From positions 5,456,001 to 5,520,000 of the forward strand of contig NZ_JAGRPV010000001.1 in NCBI RefSeq assembly GCF_030014955.1: a DNA stretch of 64,000 bases, in the 5' to 3' direction. The stretch comes from Cohnella hashimotonis (GTDB lineage Bacteria > Bacillota > Bacilli > Paenibacillales > Paenibacillaceae). The notes under the pieces were generated by a model that saw nothing but the letters and a program-made list of their open reading frames with translations, searched no databases and was not told the origin of the DNA. Below, one piece after another: positions 12,670 through 21,539 of the stretch. Positions within the stretch are counted from its first letter, which is position 1; every line of letters starts with the position of its first letter. The position numbers and the translations under genes were made by a program.

Positions 12670-14982
12670 TCACGTATTGCGTTCGATAGCGGACTTGAGC
12701 CTGTATTCCTTGGGCGTGACGCTGTACCGGCGCTTGAACAGCCGGTAAAAATAGCTTTCGTTGCCGAAGCCGACCCGCTCCATAATTTCCGACACCGTCA
12801 AGTCCTGCTGCTCGAGCAGCAGCCTCGCCTGCGCGAGCCGCGCGGAGTTGATCCGGTCGACCACCGTCTCGCCGGACTGCGCTTTGTAAACCTGGCCCAG
12901 ATAAACCGGGTTCATCTTAAGCATGTCGGCAATCTTCTGAACGTTCAAGTCCGGGTCGGCGAAGTGTTTGTCCACGATCTCCGCGATCGTGTCGGCAAGC
13001 AGCCGGCTCTTGTCCTCCTTGCCGCTCTGTCGCTGCTCGAACATCTCCCGCGCCACGGAGAGAAGGACGTCCCGCGCTTCGTCCAGCGTCTCGGTCCCGA
13101 CCAGGCGCCGGTTGACCGCGTGAAGGTCGACGGATACCGGATTCAGGTTGAATTGATTGATCTCGCCGAGCGTATTGCTGATCGTCATCCCCATCTGCAG
13201 CAGCGCCGAAAACATATTCTCGAAGCTGAACGCGCCGATCGCCCGCTTCCAGCTCTCGATCGCTTCCGTCGTCTGCGCCAGATCGCCGCTCTTGAGCCCC
13301 TCGATTAGCTGCTTGTCCAGCTCGCCAGGAATCCGGAATTGCTCGTTGCGCTCGTTGGCTTCGATATCCTCCGGCTCGATGACCGCCCCGTAGCCGAGAA
13401 TCATCCGGTAATCGGACTGCCGGAGCGTCAACGCGTAGTGACGGGAAATGTCGCGATAATGCCCGAACCCGCGGCTCAGGGCGACGGTAAACGAGACCCT
13501 GTAGTAGGACATAACCGTCGCTTGCAGCTCGCGGAACCGCTCGCCCAGCGCCTCCAGGCCTTCCTCGCCTTTGCCGCTGACGATAAATACGAGATGGCCG
13601 TCCTTCATGTCCGCATATTCGCATGCGTAATCGCGGCGAAGCAGCTCCTCGCCGATGTTGGCGATGGCGAAGGTGAATAGCGATGCCGAGCTCTCGCCGG
13701 ACGCCGCGACGAGCGCCTCCCGCCGGTCGAGACGGACGACGGCAAGCCTGAGCGCGCCCGACGCCGCGATGTCGATGCCGTATTGCTCCCGGTTCTGTCC
13801 GAACTCGGCTTCGGAGACGGCCTCGCTTCCGCCGAGCAGGCTGCGCAGATGGTATACCTTGGCGATGTTGCGCTTGGACGCCTCGTCACGCTCCAATCCC
13901 TTCAGCTTGTCGACCATACCCATATAATTGGCGGCGATCAGCGTCAGCTCGTCCTTGGCCTGCGGGTGTCCGCGCGGGTCCTCGGGAATGAGGCTGAGCA
14001 GACGCCCGACCGGACGATACAACCGCAGGGAAAAGAACACCGACACCAGCACGGCGAACAGGACGACCGACAGCATGACCCCGATCTCCGTCCACTTCAT
14101 CCGGTTCACGTTCCCCAGTACCGAATCGTAGTCGCGCAGGCTCAGGATGCGCCAGTTGTTCATCCCCTTTTCCAGATAGGCGACTTTGTACTTCTTGCCC
14201 CCATGCCGGTAAACGAAGTCCTCCAGCGTGCTGGACGAAGCAGCGATCCGCGGCATCACCTTGTCCTTGAGCGCCAGCTGCGCCGGAGACAGCGGCTCGC
14301 TCGACATGAGGACGTTGCCGTCCCCGTCGGTCACGAGGAGCAGGTCCTTCTCCCGGTCTGCCAGCTTGTTCAGCGCCTTCACGTTGTCCAGCATCCAGTC
14401 CGGCTTTACGGTCAGGATCAGCACGCTGCCGTTGACCGAACCGAGCGAGGGGCCGTCGTAAAGAAAACAGGCGAAAACGTCGATACCGCTGCCTCCGCCG
14501 TCCAGGTCGAGCGGCATGAGCTGCAGCTTCGGAACGTCCGGATGCTGCTGCAAATAGCCGCCTAAGACCTCGTACAACCGACTGTTGTCCATGCCGTGAT
14601 TAAGCGAGGAGAAAAAACGCTTCTGGCTCGGGTTGTAAAAAGCGACGGCATGCAAATAGGGCGACTCGGCGACGGTCCGGTCGAGACGGTCGATCTTCAG
14701 GATGCTCTGCCGGTAGTCGGCCCCCGCCTTCAGCGCGATCAATTCGTCGTCGTTGAACAGGGACACCGCCATATCCTTGACGATGCCGTTCATGTTCTCG
14801 ATATTATAATTGATCTGCGTAAGCAGCTTGCGATCGGCGTCGTTCTGCAGGCTGAGCACCTTGCCGCGGGCGTTGACGTTAAGCAAATAGGCGGTCACCG
14901 CCAGGGTGACGACGACGAACATGAAGCTGAGGAGAATCCGCTGCAGGAACTTGCGCGTGCGAAGCGTTCGGAACACGTTCAT
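12670..14982 (-). CDS. Membrane-bound AraC-family regulator with extracellular sensor
   Basis: 770 residues. A membrane helix (about residues 13-35) leads into an extracellular dCache-like sensor of about 250 residues. A second helix (near GVMLSVVLFAVLVSVFF) and a HAMP-like linker follow, then a long cytoplasmic middle region and a C-terminal double helix-turn-helix of the AraC type ending YFYRLFKRRYSVTPKEY. The expected job is to sense a sugar product outside the cell and activate the adjacent transport and lyase genes. The chosen ATG at 14982 follows GGGAGAG by about 8 bases. An ATG 30 bases upstream is excluded because the predicted promoter start site lies downstream of it. It lies directly upstream of the transporter operon and has its own promoter and terminator. 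Confidence 0.9.
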   Translation of the reverse strand: MNVFRTLRTRKFLQRILLSFMFVVVTLAVTAYLLNVNARGKVLSLQNDADRKLLTQINYNIENMNGIVKDMAVSLFNDDELIALKAGADYRQSILKIDRLDRTVAESPYLHAVAFYNPSQKRFFSSLNHGMDNSRLYEVLGGYLQQHPDVPKLQLMPLDLDGGGSGIDVFACFLYDGPSLGSVNGSVLILTVKPDWMLDNVKALNKLADREKDLLLVTDGDGNVLMSSEPLSPAQLALKDKVMPRIAASSSTLEDFVYRHGGKKYKVAYLEKGMNNWRILSLRDYDSVLGNVNRMKWTEIGVMLSVVLFAVLVSVFFSLRLYRPVGRLLSLIPEDPRGHPQAKDELTLIAANYMGMVDKLKGLERDEASKRNIAKVYHLRSLLGGSEAVSEAEFGQNREQYGIDIAASGALRLAVVRLDRREALVAASGESSASLFTFAIANIGEELLRRDYACEYADMKDGHLVFIVSGKGEEGLEALGERFRELQATVMSYYRVSFTVALSRGFGHYRDISRHYALTLRQSDYRMILGYGAVIEPEDIEANERNEQFRIPGELDKQLIEGLKSGDLAQTTEAIESWKRAIGAFSFENMFSALLQMGMTISNTLGEINQFNLNPVSVDLHAVNRRLVGTETLDEARDVLLSVAREMFEQRQSGKEDKSRLLADTIAEIVDKHFADPDLNVQKIADMLKMNPVYLGQVYKAQSGETVVDRINSARLAQARLLLEQQDLTVSEIMERVGFGNESYFYRLFKRRYSVTPKEYRLKSAIERNT

Positions 14983-15014
14983 AAGGCTCTCTCCCGAGTT
15001 GCATTGGTGCACTA

Positions 15015-15044
15015 ACTATAATCGCTCTTACTTTTTGTTGTCAA
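15015..15044 (-). promoter_or_regulatory. Sigma-A promoter of the AraC gene
   Basis: On the minus strand TTGACA (15044-15039) is followed after 18 bases by TATAGT (15020-15015). The expected transcript start is near 15008, about 25 bases before the ATG at 14982. Confidence 0.8.
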
Positions 15045-15107
15045 CGGATGGCAAAAAGAGAGCAGACGGACGTTGTGTGCGCGTCCGCCGCTCCCGTTCG
15101 CGTCTAT

Positions 15108-16382
15108 TTAATTGCGTCCGTAATACAGCTTGAGATTGGCGATATCTACGAGGTACAGGATATCGGCGCCGTTCGCGTTCCGCTCGACCGCGAGGCGCTG
15201 GATCGGAATGCCCGGCGCGAGCGACGCCTGGCTCCAGCCCGTGCCCGACTGTGCGGCCATGAAGGCGCGGTCCGTCCCCGCGGCCGTCACATAGTAGACG
15301 CGCGACTGCGTGCCTGTCCACGTGATGTCGATGGCGGCCGTCGTCTCGGCGGCGTCGTAGACGGTCTGCAGATTCCAGCCGGTGGCGCCGCGCGTCGCCT
15401 GCTTAACGGAGAATGTCGTACTCCCCTCCTCGCGGTAACGGTAGGCGATGACCGGCCGGTTCGCCGAATCGACGGTCAGCTTGGCGCTTTGCACGCCGGG
15501 GCCTCCGGGATCGCTGCCGCTCTGCACGTAGATTTCGGTCGGCGCCATCGGCTGCACGATGTCCGCGGTCGTCAGCGACACGGGGACAGACACAGGCGTA
15601 CCGTCCGCTTTGGAGAACGTATTCGTGGACGGGCTATATTTGAGATAAGACAGTTGGTGACGCAGCGGACTGGCCGCGAAGTAAGCCCATTCGAACAAAA
15701 TGTGCAGGTCGCCGTTCGCGTCGAACGCCAGATCGTCCGGATATACCGAGCGATTGAGCGTGGATGCGATGACCGCAATCTGGCTCCACGTCGACGCCGA
15801 GTTGTCCCAGCGCAGCAGCACGCCGGTGCGCTTGCCGGCGGTATCCTGACTGGACCGGACGAGCAGGTATAAGTCTCCGTTCGGCGCCGTCGTCACGACC
15901 GGATACGTGACCTTCATCGTCTGGTCGGGCATATCCGCCGAATGGTTTTGCGGCGCGCCGCCGACCGTGTCCGAACGGAAATAATGCCACGCCGAATCGT
16001 GCATAGAGGCGAACACGTGGAAGCGGCCGCTGCCGTCCCGCGCGATCGACGGCTGGTTGTGGCCATTGTCGTCGGCGTACTCGGCCACAGCGGCGCCGTC
16101 CATGACGGGAATGTTCGACCATGTCCCCGCCCCGTCGCGCCTTGCGATGTATACTTTGTGCGTGCCCGCGGTGCTGCCCGGCGCGTTGTACGCCATGTAG
16201 GCATATTCGAGTCCGGTGCCGTACGTCTCGAGCGGACTCCACCATCCGGCCTGGTTGCTCGAATCTATTGCGTAAGGCACCTCCGTCAGCGTCGCCGCCG
16301 CGCTCCCGGTGCCCATGGGCAGAAGCGAGATCAGCAAGAGCCCCGCGACCCACGCCCGCCATTGCTTTTTCCAATTCATCAT
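15108..16382 (-). CDS. Secreted BNR-4 repeat protein, putative polysaccharide lyase or hydrolase
   Basis: 424 residues. A signal peptide (to about residue 29, SAAA) is followed by a seven-bladed-propeller-like sequence with repeated blade signatures: HNQPSIARDGSGRFHVFASM, YPVVTTAPNGDLYLLVRSS and YPDDLAFDANGDLHILFEW. This pattern matches the BNR_4 family, which includes ulvan-lyase-type polysaccharide lyases in which a His in the HNQPS region takes part in catalysis. The fit to that activity is inference. It is a single secreted gene upstream of the AraC regulator, with 125 bases between them, and probably belongs to the same locus. The start has AGGAGAAGGTGA directly before it. A weak cre-like element and direct repeats lie in the leader. 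Confidence 0.72.
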   Translation of the reverse strand: MMNWKKQWRAWVAGLLLISLLPMGTGSAAATLTEVPYAIDSSNQAGWWSPLETYGTGLEYAYMAYNAPGSTAGTHKVYIARRDGAGTWSNIPVMDGAAVAEYADDNGHNQPSIARDGSGRFHVFASMHDSAWHYFRSDTVGGAPQNHSADMPDQTMKVTYPVVTTAPNGDLYLLVRSSQDTAGKRTGVLLRWDNSASTWSQIAVIASTLNRSVYPDDLAFDANGDLHILFEWAYFAASPLRHQLSYLKYSPSTNTFSKADGTPVSVPVSLTTADIVQPMAPTEIYVQSGSDPGGPGVQSAKLTVDSANRPVIAYRYREEGSTTFSVKQATRGATGWNLQTVYDAAETTAAIDITWTGTQSRVYYVTAAGTDRAFMAAQSGTGWSQASLAPGIPIQRLAVERNANGADILYLVDIANLKLYYGRN

Positions 16383-16700
16383 TCACCTTCTCCTCTCCAT
16401 CGCTTGGAATGAACCGCAGCTTGCGGAGCGTCCGCTTCGGAAGCGGACGCCGGTGAAGCGCTTGCATGAACCGCCGCCGAACATCCGGCGACAGGCTAAT
16501 CGTATCATGCGGGCCGAAGCGCGCGTCAGCAACAAAATGATGCAGGAGATAGAACAAAATGAGGGGATTCAAGGGCGGGTAGAACAAAATTGTACTTGGG
16601 GGTTGGCGGGAACCTGGAGATGAGGCTCGAAGTGTGCGCGTAGATCATCGTTGGCGCTTAGCGCGGCGATGGCGCTTGAAGCGTAAATCTACCTTCAGGA
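16383..16700. repeat. Leader of BNR-4 gene with AACAAAAT direct repeats
   Basis: No gene is visible between the BNR-4 gene and bshB2. TAGAACAAAAT occurs twice at a 30-base spacing (16550-16560 and 16580-16590), and a third AACAAAAT is at 16531. They lie 150-210 bases upstream of the BNR-4 start and could be regulator sites. GTGAAGCGCTTGCA at 16453-16466 resembles a cre site but is one base short. No strong promoter hexamers are seen. Confidence 0.4.
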
Positions 16701-16701
16701 A

Positions 16702-16722
16702 AACCGCGCAAAATGCGCGGTT
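16702..16722 (-). terminator. Hairpin after bshB2
   Basis: A 9-bp perfect stem (AACCGCGCA / TGCGCGGTT) with a 3-base loop lies 20 bases after the bshB2 stop. On the minus strand it ends in TTTTCC, a short U-tract. Confidence 0.65.
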
Positions 16723-16741
16723 CCCGAAGACGAGTCCTGAA

Positions 16742-17398
16742 TCAGGCGAACTTGTACGTATAGAAGCGCTCCGTGCCGAATCGTTCCTGCACTTCGCGGT
16801 TCTTATGCGGATTTTTCTCGAACAGCTGCGGGACGTAAAACTGCGATCGATGCGACAAAACCGAGGCGATCTTCTGCTGCAGGAATTCGCTGACGTCCAC
16901 CAGAACGTCCGGAGCGCCGATCGACTCCTGGTGATTGTGCGAAAAGGCGAGGCAATGCACGGGCGGACGGGCGGACGGCTGCAGCTTGCCGATCGTGCGG
17001 ACGACGGCGGCGCCTGTAGCGTCATGGTCCGGGTGGACTGCGAAGCCCGGGAAAAAGGTGATGACGAGCGTCGGATTAAGCTCCGCGAGCAGCTCGCCGA
17101 TTTTCAGATCCAGCAGGTCCTGATCCTCGAATTCGAGCGTCTTGTCGTGGAAGCCGAGCAGGCGAAGATCCTGAATGCCGATGGCCTTGCAGGACTGCTC
17201 GAGCTCGCCCTTGCGGATCTGCGGGAGCGTGATGCGGTTGGCAAAAGGGGGATTGCCCATATTGCGCGCGCGCTCGCCCAAGGTCAGGCAGGCATAGGTG
17301 ACCTGAGCGCCCGCCGCGATGTGCTTGGCCAGCGTGCCCGAAATGCCGAAGCATTCGTCGTCCGGATGCGGCAGCACGACTAAAATACGTTGTTCCAT
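16742..17398 (-). CDS. bshB2: Bacillithiol biosynthesis deacetylase BshB2
   Basis: 218 residues, the usual length. It is a LmbE-type zinc deacetylase with the metal motif PHPDDE at residues 10-15 and a second His region at FAVHPDHDATG. It would remove the acetyl group from GlcNAc-malate in the bacillithiol pathway, in the cytoplasm. It follows yojF by 27 bases, the same pairing as in Bacillus subtilis (yojG-yojF), which supports the BshB2 assignment over other LmbE enzymes. The ATG follows AAAGGA. The only sign of regulation is that the pair appears to form a small operon ending in a hairpin. Confidence 0.92.
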   Translation of the reverse strand: MEQRILVVLPHPDDECFGISGTLAKHIAAGAQVTYACLTLGERARNMGNPPFANRITLPQIRKGELEQSCKAIGIQDLRLLGFHDKTLEFEDQDLLDLKIGELLAELNPTLVITFFPGFAVHPDHDATGAAVVRTIGKLQPSARPPVHCLAFSHNHQESIGAPDVLVDVSEFLQQKIASVLSHRSQFYVPQLFEKNPHKNREVQERFGTERFYTYKFA

Positions 17399-17425
17399 CG
17401 ATATCTTCCTTTCCCGGTCGTAAGG

Positions 17426-17770
17426 TTAAAAGGGTTCGCGGCTGAGCTGCAGGGCGACGACCAGCTTGCCCGAGCTGTCATGGCCGGCCATGATCAGACG
17501 CTCCGCGTCCGTCTCGTCATAGTGCGTCAATCCCTCTGCGTAAATCCAGCCCTTCTCCATTTTCAAACCGACCCTGTACGGTCCGTTGCCCGAGATCGAG
17601 CCGATGCCGTATCGGATCAGCGCGTTCGTAATGAAGTTTGCCGCCGGATGCTTGGTGCTATCGTTGTGGGCCGCGTAAGCGCCCGTCGTCAATTCCAAAT
17701 GTATGTACAGGTCCTGATCCTTGAGCGAATCGATCCTGTTCTGTATTTCCACGTTTTGAATCGGTAACAT
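17426..17770 (-). CDS. yojF: YojF family protein (DUF1806)
   Basis: 114 residues, full length for the family. Conserved features include KHPAANFITNALIRYGIGS and the C-terminal GHDSSGKLVVALQLSREPF. Its partner bshB2 lies immediately downstream, as in B. subtilis. The molecular role is unproven in this sequence; the pairing suggests an accessory part in bacillithiol synthesis. GGAGG lies 7 bases before the ATG. Confidence 0.9.
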   Translation of the reverse strand: MLPIQNVEIQNRIDSLKDQDLYIHLELTTGAYAAHNDSTKHPAANFITNALIRYGIGSISGNGPYRVGLKMEKGWIYAEGLTHYDETDAERLIMAGHDSSGKLVVALQLSREPF

Positions 17771-18010
17771 GCCGGCGCCTCCTCCGCTATTTATGATTCA
17801 ATATACCACAGTCAGCGAAACGGCGCATGCGCAAGGCTTCGTCTCCCCCCCTCGTTCCCGCTCGTATCATGCCGATCGGTCCCGTCGAATACGGGATGAC
17901 CTGGGAATGAAACCGCGAATCGCGCTCTTAAATTCCCATTTGGCTTGTTTATTCGCATGCGGGGTTGGGGTATGTTCTTGGTGGCACCCACTATGGAAGG
18001 AGCGATCGAG

Positions 18011-18199
18011 ATGGCAAAGGAACTGGCGCTGCACGAGAAGCTTGAGGTCCATGAAATCCTGACGCTAAAAACGTCGTGCGCAACCAAAGCGAGGGCAATG
18101 CTGGGACTGGCGACGGACGAGAAGCTAAAAGCGCTGATCGAACAAGACCTGGTGAATTCGTCCAAGGCGATCGAAGAATTGAAATCCATCCTACAATAA
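18011..18199 (+). CDS. Small helical protein, spore-coat CotF-like
   Basis: 62 residues. The chosen ATG follows GGAAGGAG with 8 bases between; an upstream in-frame start at 17945 adds a segment unlike the family and lacks a ribosome site. The sequence is wholly alpha-helical in character (LHEKLEVHEILTLKTSCATK). It looks like the short first-gene partner often found before CotF-family coat genes in Paenibacillus. The next gene, clearly CotF-like, begins 13 bases later. Function would be in the spore coat, by context only. Confidence 0.72.
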   Translation: MAKELALHEKLEVHEILTLKTSCATKARAMLGLATDEKLKALIEQDLVNSSKAIEELKSILQ

Positions 18200-18211
18200 G
18201 AGGTGACCGAT

Positions 18212-18523
18212 ATGGCAACGACAACGATGAAAAAAGAAGAGCTGCTCAAAGCGACGGCGCCGCTGGACGATCTGGCGATCGCGACCGACATGCTGCTGTC
18301 CGCAAAAGCCGCGGTACGCAGCTACGCCATCGCGCTGACGGAGACGGCAACGCCCAAAGTCCATAAAATCCTGAAGGCGCAGCTGGATACGGCGATCGAG
18401 ACGCATCGCAAGATTGCGGTCTACATGATCGAGAACGAAATGTACCACCCGTACAACGTTGAAAAACAGGTCGAGCACGACGTGCTCAAGGCGGATAACG
18501 CTTTGTCTCTCATTAAGGAATAG
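18212..18523 (+). CDS. CotF-family spore coat protein
   Basis: 103 residues. The C-terminal half carries the coat F pattern: IETHRKIAVYMIENEMYHPY. The N-terminal half, DDLAIATDMLLSAKAAVRSY, matches the helical ferritin-like pair of this family. The ATG at 18212 has AGAGGTG with 6 bases between; a GTG at 18203 overlaps that site and is unlikely. It is cotranscribed with the 62-residue gene before it and ends at a strong terminator. It is expected in the outer layers of the spore and expressed late in sporulation. I could not identify a sigma-K promoter. Confidence 0.85.
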   Translation: MATTTMKKEELLKATAPLDDLAIATDMLLSAKAAVRSYAIALTETATPKVHKILKAQLDTAIETHRKIAVYMIENEMYHPYNVEKQVEHDVLKADNALSLIKE

Positions 18524-18532
18524 GCAGCAGCC

Positions 18533-18556
18533 GGGCGCCTTCGGGCGCTTTTTTTT
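18533..18556 (+). terminator. Intrinsic terminator of the coat-protein pair
   Basis: GCGCC, loop TTCG, GGCGC, then eight T at 18549-18556. It begins about ten bases after the coat gene stop. Confidence 0.92.
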
Positions 18557-18628
18557 ATGGACGATAATATGCTACCGTATAGATATAGTCGATTAAGAAG
18601 ACGGAATGCGGAAGGAAGTCGTACCTGC

Positions 18629-19624
18629 ATGAAGATTGGAATACTGGATCAAGCGCCGATCGTAAAGGGCAGCAACGCGCCGAATGCGCTCAGAAACGCA
18701 GAAGAGATCGCCGTCCTCGCGGACGAGCTCGGCTACCACCGCATGTGGATGGCGGAGCACCATAATACCCGCAACTTCGCCAGCACGGCGCCCGAGATCG
18801 TGGCGGCACGGCTCGCCGCGCTGACGAAGCGCATCCGCATCGGCACCGGCGGCGTCATGATGATGCACTATTCGCCGCTCAAGCTGGCCGAAGTGTTCAA
18901 GACGCTCAGCGCCTTTTCCCCGGGGCGCATCGACTTCGGCGCCGGCCGCGCGCCGGGCGGCGACCACTACTCGACGCGCGCGCTTGCCGAGGGTCGCGCG
19001 CATCTGCCCGGCGACTTGTACGACAAGCTGCACACGACGATGCAGCTGATCGCCGACCGCGCGCCGAAGGATCCTTTGTACGAGGGGCTGCTGGCCTCGC
19101 CTTACGATGTGCCGCTGCCGGAAGCATGGCTGCTCGGCTCCACCGGCAACAGCGCCGTCCGCGCGGGTCGTCTCGGCGTCGGCTACTCGTTTGCGCAGTT
19201 TTTCAACGGACAGATGACGCGGGAGATCTTCGACGCCTACCGGGATAACTTCGAGCCGTCGTATTTCATGCCCAAGCCGATCATCCTCGTCACTTACTCG
19301 GCTACGGTCGCCGAAACCCGGGAGGAAGCCGAGTACATCGCGAAGCCGGCCGACCTGATGCGCCTGTCGCTCATGCGGGGCTCCCTGCAGCAGGTGATGA
19401 CGCCGGAGGAAGCGCGAGATTTTCCGCTCACCGAGGCGGACCTAGCCGTCATCCGCGAGAACCGCAAGCTTCATCTCGTCGGCACGCCCGCCGAGGTCGC
19501 CGACCAGCTCCGCCGGGACCGGGAGTTGTACGGGTTCGACGAAGTGATGATCAACAGCACGCCGCATGGCATGACCTCGCGGCTTAACGTGTTTCGTTTG
19601 CTGGCACGGGAATTGCTGCGGTAA
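18629..19624 (+). CDS. LLM-class flavin-dependent oxidoreductase
   Basis: 331 residues from the ATG at 18629 (MKIGILDQAPIVKGSN). The luciferase-like barrel is evident from MWMAEHHNTRNFASTAPEI, RIRIGTGGVMMMHYSPLKLAE and the FGAGRAPGGD segment. These proteins use reduced FMN to oxidise small organic compounds. This group (MsnO8/YceB-like) has no agreed substrate. A longer in-frame start at 18557 overlaps the preceding terminator and is rejected. AAGGA lies 12 bases before the chosen ATG, which is somewhat distant. It stands alone, convergent with the sugar transporter operon, with hairpin array 2 in between. Confidence 0.88.
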   Translation: MKIGILDQAPIVKGSNAPNALRNAEEIAVLADELGYHRMWMAEHHNTRNFASTAPEIVAARLAALTKRIRIGTGGVMMMHYSPLKLAEVFKTLSAFSPGRIDFGAGRAPGGDHYSTRALAEGRAHLPGDLYDKLHTTMQLIADRAPKDPLYEGLLASPYDVPLPEAWLLGSTGNSAVRAGRLGVGYSFAQFFNGQMTREIFDAYRDNFEPSYFMPKPIILVTYSATVAETREEAEYIAKPADLMRLSLMRGSLQQVMTPEEARDFPLTEADLAVIRENRKLHLVGTPAEVADQLRRDRELYGFDEVMINSTPHGMTSRLNVFRLLARELLR

Positions 19625-19650
19625 GGTTCAGGTTGCGGGCGGGGGAGCCG

Positions 19651-20246
19651 ATCGCCTTCTATTCAGAAAGCGATGCGGCTTCTCACACCTCCGCCAGCCC
19701 AATCGCCTTCTATTCAGAAGGCAATGAGACTTCTCGCGCCTCCGCCAGCTCAATCGCCTTCTATTCAGAAGGCGATGCGCCTCCTCGCCCCTCCGCCAGC
19801 TCAATCGCCTTCTATTCAGAAGGCGATACGCCTCTTCGCGCCCCCGCCTGCCCAATCGCCTGCTCTTCAGAAGGCGATGCGGCTTCTCACGCCTCCGCTA
19901 GCCCAATCGCCTTCTATTCAGAAGGCGATACGCCTCCTCGCCCCTCCGCCAGCCCAATCGCCTTCTATTCAGAAGGCGATACGCCTCCTCGCGCCCCCGC
20001 CTGCCCAATCGCCTGCTCTTCAGAAGGCGATACGCCTCCTCGCGCCCCCGCCTGCCCAATCGCCTGCTCTTCAGAAGGCGATACGCCTCCTCGCGCCCCC
20101 GCCTGCCCAATCGCCTGCTCTTCAGAAGGCGATGCGGCTTCTCACGCCTCCGCTAGCCCAATCGCCTTCTATTCAGAAGGCGATGCGCCTCCTCGCCCCT
20201 CCGCCAGCCCAATCGCCTTCTATTCAGAAGGCGATGCGCCTCCTCA
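19651..20246. repeat. 51-bp tandem hairpin array 2 (twelve units)
   Basis: Twelve units of exactly 51 bp start at 19651 and every 51 bases to 20212. Each opens with a hairpin: ATCGCCTTCT, loop ATTC, AGAAGGCGAT, a perfect 10-bp stem in most units. Four units (5, 8, 9, 10) carry the linked variant CCTGCTCTTC in place of CCTTCTATTC. The remaining 27 bases fall into a few types such as CGCGCCCCCGCCTGCCC. It lies between convergent genes. Frames stay open through it on both strands because 51 is a multiple of three, but they lack ribosome sites, so I do not call them genes. Confidence 0.92.
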
Positions 20247-20294
20247 CGGCCTTCTCGTGCCTCGCGATCCCGGCCTACGACGCCGACAAACGGC

Positions 20295-20328
20295 AAAAAA
20301 GCCGCCCCATCCCCCGCGAATCTCGCGG
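20295..20328 (-). terminator. Terminator of the monosaccharide transporter operon
   Basis: CCGCGA, loop, TCGCGG at 20314-20328 lies 24 bases after the permease stop. On the minus strand a G-rich stretch and then six T (20300-20295) follow. The T-run is separated from the stem by 13 bases, but GCCGC before it can form an alternative longer pairing. Confidence 0.65.
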
Positions 20329-20351
20329 CGGATCGGAACGGCTCTCACAAA

Positions 20352-21527
20352 TCAAGCTCTCTTCTTGCGCGTCATGACGTCGAAGATGACGGCCGCGGCC
20401 AGGACGCCGCCGCGGATCATATACTGGTACGAGATGCCGACGCCGAGCAGGTTCATGCCGCTCGTGAGCGAGGCCATGACGATGGCGCCGATGATGGAGC
20501 CGGTGACCTTGCCTACGCCGCCGGCTGCGGACACGCCGCCGACGTAGGCGGCCGCGATCGCGTCGAGCTCGAACAGCGTGCCCGCCGTCGTCGTCGCCGA
20601 TTGGAGACGGGCGGTGTACAGGATGCCCGACAGCGCGGACAGCATGCCCATCGAGCCGAAGACGATGTACGTGATCTTCTTGACGCTGATGCCGCTCAGA
20701 TGCGCGGCTTCCGGGTTGCTGCCGACCGCGTAGATGTGGCGGCCGAGCACCGTCTTGGTCGTCAGGATGTGGTAGATCACGACGACGGCCAGCATGATGA
20801 CGACGGTCCAGGAGAAGCCGTTGTAGCCGGCGATGATCCAGGTGATGTACGCGATGATGGCCGATACGAATACGAGTTTGACCGCGAAGATGCCGCCCGA
20901 GACGACCTCGAACTCGTATTTCAGCTTGTTGCGGCGATTCGCGAATTCAAAGTAAATATACAGCGCGATGACGACGAGTCCCAGGATCAGCGACAGCACG
21001 CTGAGTCCGCCGACTTCGCCCAGCGATGGGATAAATCCGTTGCCCAGCGCGTTGAAATGCTCGTTTTTCACGATAATCGTGCCGCTCTTCTCGGTGACCA
21101 TGAGCAGCGCGCCGCGGAAGATGAGCATCGCCGCGAGCGAAGATACGAACGCCGGTATGCCGACCGACGCGACCAGCACGCCGTTGAACATGCCGATCAC
21201 GACGCCGAGCACGAGGATGACGGGAATCGTAATATAGACGGGCACGCCCCAGTCCGACAGCATGATCGCGGCGATCGCGCCCATGAAGCCTGCGGCGAAG
21301 CCGACCGACAGGTCGATGTGCCGGATGACGATGACCAGCGTCATGCCGACCGCCAGCACGGCGGTGTAACCGGTCATGTCGAGCAGATTGCTGATGTTGC
21401 GCGAGGACATGAACAAGCCGTCCGTCATGATGGAGAACGTAAGCATGATCACGAACAGCGCGATGTACATGCCGTATTCGCGAATGTTGACTTTGATGAG
21501 CGACTTGGCTTCGTTAAAGAAATTCAT
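20352..21527 (-). CDS. Monosaccharide ABC transporter permease (XylH/GguB type)
   Basis: 391 residues with about ten hydrophobic segments, the length of the xylose/multi-sugar permeases. The opening of the core, SSRNISNLLDMTGYTAVLAVGM, and the loop GSNPEAAHLSGISVKKITY are family signatures. It forms the channel for the sugar bound by the 23159-24265 lipoprotein, with the ATPase gene 12 bases upstream. The ATG has TAGGAGGT before it. As the last gene of the operon it is followed by a terminator and hairpin array 2. Confidence 0.93.
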   Translation of the reverse strand: MNFFNEAKSLIKVNIREYGMYIALFVIMLTFSIMTDGLFMSSRNISNLLDMTGYTAVLAVGMTLVIVIRHIDLSVGFAAGFMGAIAAIMLSDWGVPVYITIPVILVLGVVIGMFNGVLVASVGIPAFVSSLAAMLIFRGALLMVTEKSGTIIVKNEHFNALGNGFIPSLGEVGGLSVLSLILGLVVIALYIYFEFANRRNKLKYEFEVVSGGIFAVKLVFVSAIIAYITWIIAGYNGFSWTVVIMLAVVVIYHILTTKTVLGRHIYAVGSNPEAAHLSGISVKKITYIVFGSMGMLSALSGILYTARLQSATTTAGTLFELDAIAAAYVGGVSAAGGVGKVTGSIIGAIVMASLTSGMNLLGVGISYQYMIRGGVLAAAVIFDVMTRKKRA

Positions 21528-21539
21528 CGATGATACCTC

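Noticed and set aside
18557..18628. Longer N-terminus of the LLM oxidoreductase
   Set aside because: The extension begins at the end of the preceding terminator's T-run, is Arg-rich and unlike the family, which starts at MKIGILDQ.
19651..20246. CRISPR array
   Set aside because: The repeats are contiguous 51-bp units without unique spacers, there are no cas genes, and the hairpin is the whole unit core. The same reasoning applies to the arrays at 12243 and 39405.
19633..20547. Repeat-protein gene through array 2 (17-residue repeats)
   Set aside because: Frames are open on both strands only because 51 is a multiple of three; there is no ribosome site, and array 1 has 50-bp units that break its frame.
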